Shown: one piece after another, positions 43,877-51,204 of the stretch | Numbering within the stretch: the first letter of the stretch is position 1 | How the letters are laid out: every line of letters begins with the position of its first letter | NCBI GenBank assembly: GCA_963804005.1 | Contig: CAWDOP010000010.1 | Coordinates: 109,033-173,032, forward strand | Source of the DNA: JAGXRK01 sp963804005 | GTDB taxonomy: Bacteria > Bacteroidota > Ignavibacteria > Ignavibacteriales > Ignavibacteriaceae | DNA: 64,000 bases | Direction of reading: 5' to 3' | The notes under the pieces: model-generated | Database searches by the model: none | Told to the model about the DNA's origin: nothing | Seen by the model: only the letters and a program-made list of their open reading frames with translations | Position numbers and translations under genes: made by a program

Positions 43877-45817
43877 TTAAGATCTCAGCTCACTTTTTTT
43901 ATTCCCTAGGCTACTTAGTGATGACAGATCAAGCTCCTTATCAAAAGTAACTGTAAAAACCGAACCAATATTCTTTTCACTTTCAACTTCAATATTTGCG
44001 CTGTTAATTTCTGCATACTTCTTCACAAGAGCAAGCCCAAGTCCGTTTCCTTCATATTCACGTTTATGACCGGCATCTTCCTGTGAAAAAGGAATGAATA
44101 AATTTTTCAGGTACTGCGGACTCATACCAATTCCGCTATCTCTTATTTCTACTTTTAATTTATTATATGTTTCAATAACTGCGACCTCAACAAATCCTTT
44201 GGGTGTATATTTGATTGCATTGTTAATAAGATTCTGAAATATCTGACAGACAGTATATTTATCCACAATAATATTAACGTTTTCACAATGCTTAAGAAAT
44301 CTTAATTGTAAACCTTTTTCTTCCGCCAGTGAGCGGAATTCGTTAACCATAGTTTTTAATTCGCAAACAATGTCAAAGTTTTCATAATCCGATTTATAGT
44401 TACCGCTTTGAACCGAAGACATACTAAGAATCATATCAATAGTTCTCTGCAAACGTTTTCCTGCGCTTTTAACAGAGTTAAGAATTAGCATCAATTCTTT
44501 ATCCCCATGATCTATCTCATCTACTATTAAAGGAACAGAGGTTAAAATCACATTAAGCGGAGTTCTTATTTCATGAGACATTTGAGCAAGGAAAGCACTT
44601 TTTAATCGATCCGATTCCTTCGCTTTTTCTAAAGTACTTATCAGCTCTTTCTGGATCTTTTTGATTTGCGATATATCAAGCACCTGAATTAAATAATGTT
44701 TAACCTTTTTTTGAGAATCAAATATCGGCACTGATTTAACAATCACACTTACCTCTGACCCACTTCTTCTTACTAATACTTTCTCAGAAGTAATATCAGA
44801 AGCTTCAAACTCTTGTCTGTTTTCTTTGTGTTCTGTAAAAAAATCGATTTTGTCTTTTCCGAGAAGACTGCGGATATGCATGTCAATCAGTTCAGCAGAT
44901 TGATAACCAACCATTTTACAAAATGATTTATTTGTCTTCATAATCTGATTTCCGGGAGTAAGCATAACCATTCCGATAGGTGCGTTTTCAAAAAGTATCC
45001 TGAATTGTTCTTCACTTTTGATCAACGAATATTCAGCTTTCTTTCTGTAGTCAATTTCTTCGGTAAGTTCACTGAGTTTGCTTTTAATAAAATCATGTAC
45101 CTTTTTATTCAGTACTTCAACCTGCGAGGATGATTTATCAAGTTCGTTAAGAACTATGTCTATTCTGTCAGCCAATGAAGAGATTCCGTCTTTGTTGGTT
45201 TCTGTCTTCTGTTCGTTACTTTTTATTTTAAGTTTTCTATCCAAACGATAGAATACTTGAGTTAAAGGACGAAGAGACATACTGCTCAAAATATATGAAA
45301 ATAATGTCCCAATTAGTGCTATTAAAAAGCTAAAGAAACCTGCATATATTTTTTTACCAAAAAGTTTTTTGACGATTTCTTCCGAATTAAATCCGATATA
45401 AATTTTCCCAATATCTATAGTACGAACAAAAACCGGAACGGATGTGCGGTAAATTTTCTGATTTGACGAAATACTTTCCTCCGCATCATTCACAAGATAA
45501 TAACTGGTTTCCGCTTCTTGCATATTTATTCCGTCAAAACTTTCTCCCGAAGCATTTTCAACAACCAGATACGAAGCTTTATTAATTTCTAATAATTCAC
45601 TAAGAGTCGATTTTTCTGAGATTTTGGATTGCCAGAAAATTTCTGGATTGTGGCTAAGATAATGTGCAATAGTCTCTGCTTTTTCTCTGAATTTTTCGTG
45701 TGCTTCCGTCTCTGATTTAAACGTAGTATGAAAGTATATTGCGCCGGCTAGAAGGACAAAAAATACTGTAAATTTAATTGTAAATATTATTTGGATTTTT
45801 TGCGATCCGTTTGTCAT
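43877..45817 (-). CDS. PAS-containing membrane sensor histidine kinase
   Basis: 646 residues: transmembrane helix 1 (about 11-29), a periplasmic sensor region (30-155), helix 2 (157-178), a HAMP-like/coiled linker, a PAS domain (about 268-385), HisKA with phospho-acceptor MSHEIRTP (His415), and an HATPase (N box NLINNAIKYTP, G1 DSGIGMS, G2 EGNGLGLALVKK). The enzyme autophosphorylates and passes phosphate to a response regulator; no regulator gene is adjacent. The signal is unknown. Confidence 0.92.
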   Translation of the reverse strand: MTNGSQKIQIIFTIKFTVFFVLLAGAIYFHTTFKSETEAHEKFREKAETIAHYLSHNPEIFWQSKISEKSTLSELLEINKASYLVVENASGESFDGINMQEAETSYYLVNDAEESISSNQKIYRTSVPVFVRTIDIGKIYIGFNSEEIVKKLFGKKIYAGFFSFLIALIGTLFSYILSSMSLRPLTQVFYRLDRKLKIKSNEQKTETNKDGISSLADRIDIVLNELDKSSSQVEVLNKKVHDFIKSKLSELTEEIDYRKKAEYSLIKSEEQFRILFENAPIGMVMLTPGNQIMKTNKSFCKMVGYQSAELIDMHIRSLLGKDKIDFFTEHKENRQEFEASDITSEKVLVRRSGSEVSVIVKSVPIFDSQKKVKHYLIQVLDISQIKKIQKELISTLEKAKESDRLKSAFLAQMSHEIRTPLNVILTSVPLIVDEIDHGDKELMLILNSVKSAGKRLQRTIDMILSMSSVQSGNYKSDYENFDIVCELKTMVNEFRSLAEEKGLQLRFLKHCENVNIIVDKYTVCQIFQNLINNAIKYTPKGFVEVAVIETYNKLKVEIRDSGIGMSPQYLKNLFIPFSQEDAGHKREYEGNGLGLALVKKYAEINSANIEVESEKNIGSVFTVTFDKELDLSSLSSLGNKKSELRS

Positions 45818-46236
45818 ATTATTTCCAGTACCAAGATTTCAATAAACCTGGAGCTTCCTATTTATTAGTTAATGCTATCAACTTTACCAACTTAAATGCC
45901 GCTTGAAATATTACGAAATTTGTCCAAAATAAGGAGTTTTTATTAAAGAATTGTATCGATTTGAGATTTGTTGTGTGATTTTTACCCTTTAAAACAGTTA
46001 ATATTTCCCGGTTATATAAGGCTAAGTACTTATTTATATAATAATTAACCTCAAATTTACGCGCAGCACCGTTGCGATTCATATACTTTATTTTCCCAAA
46101 ACTCGTCTTTCCGTCCAGGCAGGGTTATGAACTCGTCCAATGGACCATGCAATTCCTGTGTATCTAATTATATTAGCTTCATTTCCTACTAGAAAATTTT
46201 CTTTCCTTGCTTTATAAAAAATCAATATTTAAAACT
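45818..46236. other. 419-base gap, possibly with a short coding remnant
   Basis: Between the histidine kinase gene and the xth stop. On the minus strand 46088-46225 is a 45-codon open frame without an ATG (only a TTG), whose translation includes GNEANIIRYTGIAWSIGRV and looks protein-like, but I cannot assign a family. A second minus-strand frame (45858-46082) has poor composition. Neither is called as a gene. Confidence 0.35.
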
Positions 46237-47019
46237 TTAAACTTCCAGCTCAACACCAACCGGACAGTGATCAGATCCCATAACCTCCTGAAGTATATAA
46301 GCGTTTTTAATATTCTTTTTCAAATTTTCAGATACAAAGAAATAATCGATTCTCCAACCAACATTTCTGTCTCTGGCCCGAGTTACCATATCCCACCAGG
46401 AATATTGTTCGGGTTCATCATTAAACATTCTGAATGTATCGACATAACCATGAGAAAAGAATTTATCCATCCAGTCTCTTTCCATAGGAAGAAAGCCGGA
46501 GGTTTTTGAATTTTCTTTCGGACGGGCAAGATCAATTTCTTTGTGTGCTGTGTTCACATCTCCGCAGATAACAATCTTTTTGCCTTTTGACTTTAAGTCG
46601 TTGGCATAATCAAGAAACGCATCATAGAAATCCATTTTATATTGAAGACGTTCTTCGCTTGCTTTGCCGTTCGGATAATAAATATTTATTAAAACAAACC
46701 TTTTATACTCTGCAATGATTATTCTTCCCTCATCATCAAACTTAGGAATGTCAAATCCATGTTCAACTTTAACCGGTTCTTGTTTAGTGTAAATAGCAAC
46801 TCCGCTGTAGCCCCTCTTAACTATTGATGAAGAAAAATAAGATTTGTATCCGTTTATGGTAAGCAAGTCATCTGTTAATTGATCCGGATGTGCTTTCGTT
46901 TCCTGCAGGCAAAGTATATCGGGGTTTTCTTTCAAAAACCAATCAACAAATCCTTTTTTATAAACTGCACGGATGCCATTAACATTCCAGGATAGAAGTC
47001 GAAGTTTATTTTTCGGCAT
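46237..47019 (-). CDS. xth: Exodeoxyribonuclease III
   Basis: A 260-residue AP endonuclease/3'-exonuclease of base-excision repair. The EEP-family motifs are in place: LRLLSWNVNGIRA, CLQETKAHPDQ (catalytic Glu), the catalytic core CGDVNTAHKEIDLARP, WWDMVTRARDRNVGWRIDYFFVS and the C-terminal GSDHCPVGVEL with the catalytic DH. Cytoplasmic. Downstream of the feo operon with 32 bases between, possibly read through from it. Confidence 0.96.
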   Translation of the reverse strand: MPKNKLRLLSWNVNGIRAVYKKGFVDWFLKENPDILCLQETKAHPDQLTDDLLTINGYKSYFSSSIVKRGYSGVAIYTKQEPVKVEHGFDIPKFDDEGRIIIAEYKRFVLINIYYPNGKASEERLQYKMDFYDAFLDYANDLKSKGKKIVICGDVNTAHKEIDLARPKENSKTSGFLPMERDWMDKFFSHGYVDTFRMFNDEPEQYSWWDMVTRARDRNVGWRIDYFFVSENLKKNIKNAYILQEVMGSDHCPVGVELEV

Positions 47020-47051
47020 GAAATTTCTCTTTCAATTATTTATAAATAAAA

Positions 47052-48479
47052 TCAATTGGCAATAATTCTCCAAATCTGCGTTACAAAAAACGTAACAGCT
47101 AACCCCATAATAATAGGAAGAAAAGTAGAAACCATCGTCCACTTCATACTTTTTGTTTCTTTATATATTGTATAAATAGTTGTAGAGCAAGGATTATGAA
47201 GTAAACTAAACAACATTAAGTTAATTCCTGTTAATAGTGTCCACCCGCCTGAATAAAGAATATTAGCAGTATCTGAAACTGCTTCAAGTTCGAACATTAC
47301 GCCGCTTCCTGCACCCACTCCAGCTAGTCCAAGATTTGCAACTGTCAACATCAACACGGTTGGAATAACAATTTCGTTCGCAGGAATTGCAATGATGTAA
47401 GCAAGCAGTATCACTCCGTTTAATCCAAAAATAAAGGCAGCAGGATTAACCCAACTAATAAAATGATTTGCGACAGAAACTCCATCAACAGATATATTTG
47501 ATACCAGCCAGATAACCATTCCTGCAGGAACTGCAAAAACAATTGCGCGCCACAAAACGAAAATTGTTCTGTCAATTAACGATGTATAAAGTGTTTGCAT
47601 TATTCTTGGCGGACGATAAGATGGAAGTTCAAGACTGAATGCCGAAGCTTCCCCCTTTAACATTGTTTTGGATAATGTCCAGGAAACAATTAAGCTTAGT
47701 GCTATGCCGAGAACTGCAATAAATACCACAGCCGCTGCTGATACTAATCCCGCCAGGTAAGCCGGAGCAGCACTACCGATGAAAATTGTAGCAATTAAAA
47801 TTTGAGTGGGCCATCTTCCGTTACACAAAGAAAAATTGTTTGTTATGATTGCAAGCAGTCTCTCTCTTGGCGAATCGATAACACGTGTTGCAATTACTCC
47901 CGCCGCATTGCATCCGAACCCCATTGCCATTGTAAGTGCCTGCTTTCCATGAGCCCCTACTCTTTTGTAAAGCGGATCCATATTAAATGCTACACGAGGC
48001 AGATAACCAAAATCTTCAAGCAAACTAAAAACAGGAAAGAAGATAGCCATTGGTGGAAGCATAACACTTACAACCCAGGCCATAGCAAGATAAGCCCCGT
48101 CCAGAAGAAGTCCGTCAATCCAAAATGGTGTTCCGATTGATGCTGCAAAACTTTTTAATGCCGGATGAATCGTATCAACCAGCAAAGATGTCAGCAATCC
48201 TGAAGGAAGATTTGCTCCTTCAATTGTTAACCAGAAAACACCTCCAAGGATTAAAAACATAATGGGGAAACCGAGATACTTGCTTGTAAGAATCCTGTCT
48301 AATGTTCTATCAAGACTGAAGGCGGGTTTTTTATCGGGATATACAACCGCTTTATTGGCAATTGATGTTGCATTCTCGTATATAGACTCCATCAACGTAT
48401 CGTGGAGATTTTCACCGACTTCCCAGCGAAGATTGTTCGCTGTTGCAAGTATTGATTCTCGTCTTATGTTATTGTTCAT
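47052..48479 (-). CDS. feoB: FeoB permease half (split FeoB, C-terminal part)
   Basis: The membrane part of the ferrous-iron transporter FeoB as a separate gene. About 475 residues from ATG 48479, beginning in the last helix of the cytosolic spacer (ILATANNLRWEVGENLH) and followed by about eight to ten transmembrane helices. Conserved Gate-type elements: GFGCNAAGVIATRVIDSPRERL and FSLCNGRWPTQILI, each with a cysteine that lines the proposed iron path. The ATG chosen lies in an 11-base overlap with the stop of the GTPase half; an earlier out-of-phase ATG at 48509 would add ten residues. Confidence 0.88.
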   Translation of the reverse strand: MNNNIRRESILATANNLRWEVGENLHDTLMESIYENATSIANKAVVYPDKKPAFSLDRTLDRILTSKYLGFPIMFLILGGVFWLTIEGANLPSGLLTSLLVDTIHPALKSFAASIGTPFWIDGLLLDGAYLAMAWVVSVMLPPMAIFFPVFSLLEDFGYLPRVAFNMDPLYKRVGAHGKQALTMAMGFGCNAAGVIATRVIDSPRERLLAIITNNFSLCNGRWPTQILIATIFIGSAAPAYLAGLVSAAAVVFIAVLGIALSLIVSWTLSKTMLKGEASAFSLELPSYRPPRIMQTLYTSLIDRTIFVLWRAIVFAVPAGMVIWLVSNISVDGVSVANHFISWVNPAAFIFGLNGVILLAYIIAIPANEIVIPTVLMLTVANLGLAGVGAGSGVMFELEAVSDTANILYSGGWTLLTGINLMLFSLLHNPCSTTIYTIYKETKSMKWTMVSTFLPIIMGLAVTFFVTQIWRIIAN

Positions 48480-49296
48480 CTTCTTTGCTTTTGTCAACCA
48501 CGGTATCATTCAGTATGACATTCTTTTTCAAATTTCCCAAATCCCCACTCCGAATTGCATCAATTATGCTTTGATCACCCTCAAGTAATCTCAGTGCTGC
48601 CCAACGAGTATTGGGAAGATTAGGAAATTCTTCTGCAATTTCTTTGCTTAATTTTTCAACAGCAAAATTCAATTCCTTGGATGAAGTTTTAATTCTGTTT
48701 GGTTTGCAAATGTATTTTCCAGATGCAACTTCAAAAAGCATATTTAATAATTCATTCATTCCTTCACCCTGTCTTGCAGCGGAAGGGACGACCGGAATAC
48801 CAAGCTCTTTTGATAAAGATCTTTCATCAACTTTAATTCCATTGCGCTTAGCTTCATCCATTAAGTTAAGACAAACGACAGCACGATCAGTTATTTCTAA
48901 AATTTGCAGAACCAGGTTTAAATTTCTTTCAACTCTTGTTGCATCAACAACAATAACTGTAACATCTGGTTGACCGAACAAAATAAAATCACGCGCAACT
49001 TCTTCATCTGTGCTTGTTGATAAAAGTGAATAAGTTCCGGGAAGATCAACAATTTTAAATTTCTTCTGATTGTACTCAAATCCACCTTCTGCACGTGTAA
49101 CAGTTTTACCGGGCCAGTTGCCTGTATGTTGTCTTAATCCGGTTAAGTAGTTAAACACAGTGCTTTTTCCGGTATTGGGATTTCCTGCAAGTGCAACGAC
49201 ATAATCAATGTTGTTCATGTTTATTCCCAGCTTTTTAAGATTGCCGAGATTGTGAACCGGACAATTAGCACAGTTATTTAAATCAACACCACTCAT
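48469..49296 (-). CDS. feoB: FeoB GTPase half (split FeoB, N-terminal part)
   Basis: A 275-residue protein: an N-terminal CxxCxxH extension (Cys9, Cys12, His15), the FeoB G domain (G1 GNPNTGKS at 38-45, G3 DLPGTYS at 84-90, G4 NLMD at 144-147, G5 SAA at 172-174) and the helical spacer domain (about 200-260). It ends just where a one-piece FeoB would enter the membrane. The GTPase powers or gates iron uptake by the permease half encoded next. The stop codon overlaps the permease start, so the halves should be made in equal amounts. Confidence 0.92.
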   Translation of the reverse strand: MSGVDLNNCANCPVHNLGNLKKLGINMNNIDYVVALAGNPNTGKSTVFNYLTGLRQHTGNWPGKTVTRAEGGFEYNQKKFKIVDLPGTYSLLSTSTDEEVARDFILFGQPDVTVIVVDATRVERNLNLVLQILEITDRAVVCLNLMDEAKRNGIKVDERSLSKELGIPVVPSAARQGEGMNELLNMLFEVASGKYICKPNRIKTSSKELNFAVEKLSKEIAEEFPNLPNTRWAALRLLEGDQSIIDAIRSGDLGNLKKNVILNDTVVDKSKEDEQ

Positions 49297-49305
49297 AATT
49301 CAACT

Positions 49306-50322
49306 TTAATCATTAATTAAATAAATTTTATCGGTTTGATTTTTCCTAAGTGCGATAGTTGCACCACGAATGCGATAAGCAACGGGATCATCCCATAAAC
49401 CCTTCATTTCAACTTCAACTTCTGTTCCTGGGACCACACCGAGATCCATCAATCTTCTGCGCTGCTGACCTCTTAATGATTTTGCAATCCCAAATATTTT
49501 TCCTTTTTCACCAATCTTTAATTCCGATAACGATCTGAATTTTCCCTCAACAGGTTTTTCAAATTCTATCATCCCAACAGTTATGCTTTGTGTAATCAAA
49601 GGTGAAAGGATACATTCCTCGCCGTTCGCAATGAACTTAATTCGTTTATCTGATACTTCAAGCATTCGTATCTGCATTCCGGGATAAAGTCCTTCTGCAA
49701 CAATCTGACTATAAATTGAAGGCGGTTCATCTTCAACGTGAATAATTGTTGCAAATTCACCGGGCTTCATTTCGGTTAAAAGCTTTCCCCTTTTCTCGGG
49801 AATATTTCCTGATGAAGATGGAATCGGATCACCATGCGGATCAAAAACAGGATTACCAATTTGTGCGGCTAACTGATCTGCCTGTTCCGGCGTTAATAGA
49901 TGTTCTACTTCTTCGGCTTTCTGATGCCACTCGGTTTCATGAACGCTTGTTTCATCGGCAAGATATTTTTCCCATAGACGATGAATACGAATTACTCGTA
50001 ATGCATAAGACCTTCCTTCCGAAGTAAGCAAAAGTGCATCCAGATGAGCAGTTACCATTCCCATTGATTCCAATCTTGAAATAATATCTGCTGATTCATC
50101 CGATGAAATAGAAAGATTGCCCGCAATTCCGGTTAAAGTGCAGTTGATGTTATTGTATTCACAGTTGTATAAATACTTTAGAGCGTCTTCAATTAAGACT
50201 TTTTTGCTTGCATAGTTCGATTTTTTCCAAATGGCCACTATTCCCTTTTCAGGATAGAATAGAATGAGGAAAAAAATCACCACGATAAATCCGATTATTA
50301 AAAGTATTAATGGTTCATTCAT
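49306..50322 (-). CDS. Membrane-tethered DtxR-fold protein with two FeoA domains
   Basis: 338 residues in four parts: one transmembrane helix (5-23); a DtxR/MntR-type winged helix (about 42-100); the DtxR metal-binding and dimerisation domain (105-170) with His114, Glu137, Glu140, His141 and the family signature DPHGDPIP at 161-168; and two FeoA/SH3 domains (182-256 and 262-336). The recognition-helix region (ISSDESADIISRLES) is acidic, and the wing (VTAHLDALLLT) lacks the basic Y-K-K-Y-K-G found in its soluble neighbour, so DNA binding looks impaired. It sits between the soluble regulator and feoB-N with 9 bases on each side. It may be a membrane iron sensor and FeoA subunit. Confidence 0.88.
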   Translation of the reverse strand: MNEPLILLIIGFIVVIFFLILFYPEKGIVAIWKKSNYASKKVLIEDALKYLYNCEYNNINCTLTGIAGNLSISSDESADIISRLESMGMVTAHLDALLLTSEGRSYALRVIRIHRLWEKYLADETSVHETEWHQKAEEVEHLLTPEQADQLAAQIGNPVFDPHGDPIPSSSGNIPEKRGKLLTEMKPGEFATIIHVEDEPPSIYSQIVAEGLYPGMQIRMLEVSDKRIKFIANGEECILSPLITQSITVGMIEFEKPVEGKFRSLSELKIGEKGKIFGIAKSLRGQQRRRLMDLGVVPGTEVEVEMKGLWDDPVAYRIRGATIALRKNQTDKIYLIND

Positions 50323-50331
50323 ATCTTCATC

Positions 50332-50994
50332 TCATCTAACAATCTTTTCAACAAAAATATTTGATGCAATGGCTTTGCTAATGTTTACTTCTTTGTTATT
50401 TATTTTCAGAAGCATTGAGCCATCAAAATCCAGTACATCTTTTATGCTAATTTCTTTTCCAAGGTCAATGCCGATTTTAGAAAGGTAACTTAATAGTCTG
50501 CTGTTTGTATCATTAACGCGAATAACTTCCGCTTTTTCATTTTTGTTCAGTTCAGAAATTGCAACCGCAATTTTATGCTTTGGCAGTTTTCCTTTTCTAT
50601 TTGGAATCGGATAGCCGTGCGGATCTGTTTCTGGATAATCCAGATATTCTTCAATTCTATTTATCAACTCATCAGATGAAGAATGTTCAAGTTTTTCGGC
50701 TTCATCATGGACTTTATCCCACGGCAGTCCAAGAATCCGGTTAAGAAAAGTCTCCCATATTCTGTGACGTCTTACCATATTCTTTGCGTAGTTTTCGCCT
50801 TCAACAGTAAGCTTTATACCTTTATACTTTTTGTAAACGACTAAACCATCGATCGAAAGCTTGCGGAGCATATCTGTAACAGCCGCATTTGAGATGTCCA
50901 AAGTATCGGCAATTAGATTCGGTTTGATTTCACCATCTTCATTCCTGAATTTGTAAATTGCGCTCAGGTAATCTTCTTTTGAAATATTTTTCAT
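50332..50994 (-). CDS. DtxR-family metal-dependent regulator with FeoA domain
   Basis: 220 residues: winged helix (1-65) with KEDYLSAIY (Asp8) and basic wing VVYKKYKG at 52-59; metal-binding/dimerisation domain (66-135) with His77, His96, Glu100, Glu103, His104 and TDPHGYPIP at 123-131; and a FeoA/SH3 domain (about 145-219). In this family Fe2+ or Mn2+ binding turns on DNA binding and repression of uptake genes. It is the first gene of the iron locus, and the palindrome at 51015-51032 lies 21 bases upstream of its start, so autoregulation of the operon is likely. Confidence 0.93.
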   Translation of the reverse strand: MKNISKEDYLSAIYKFRNEDGEIKPNLIADTLDISNAAVTDMLRKLSIDGLVVYKKYKGIKLTVEGENYAKNMVRRHRIWETFLNRILGLPWDKVHDEAEKLEHSSSDELINRIEEYLDYPETDPHGYPIPNRKGKLPKHKIAVAISELNKNEKAEVIRVNDTNSRLLSYLSKIGIDLGKEISIKDVLDFDGSMLLKINNKEVNISKAIASNIFVEKIVR

Positions 50995-51014
50995 TTAAGC
51001 CCGGTATAATATAT

Positions 51015-51032
51015 ATTTAAGTGCGCTTAAAT
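51015..51032. promoter_or_regulatory. Candidate metal-regulator operator
   Basis: A perfect inverted repeat ATTTAAG-TGCG-CTTAAAT, 21 bases upstream of the DtxR-like gene and within the divergent region toward topA. It adjoins a TATA-rich stretch (51005-51016) that could be the -10 of the iron operon. The shape (two 7-base arms, 4-base centre) resembles DtxR/MntR/IdeR-type boxes. Confidence 0.6.
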
Positions 51033-51204
51033 TTAGAAAAGATCAAGATAAAAGGCAAAGGCGAAAATCTTTACCTATGATGACTTCTGCTACTTAGTTT
51101 AAATCACAGCATCTAACATCCATTCTTATTGACTTTGTGTTTTAACTGAAGATTAGGTTAATTTGCAGGCGCTTTTTTAAAAACTGTACGAAAATCAAGG
51201 AATT

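Noticed and set aside
45858..46082. A 74-codon minus-strand open frame between the histidine kinase and xth genes
   Set aside because: Composition is unlike a protein (many Lys, Asn, Phe and Ile without pattern), no ribosome site and no recognisable family. It lies in an AT-rich gap where chance frames are common.
48469..48509. Treating the FeoB split as a sequencing error
   Set aside because: The junction lies exactly between domains, the second frame has its own ATG inside the stop overlap (ATGAACAATAA), and both halves have full-length domains. An error remains possible, but design by coupling fits better; left as a finding with a check.
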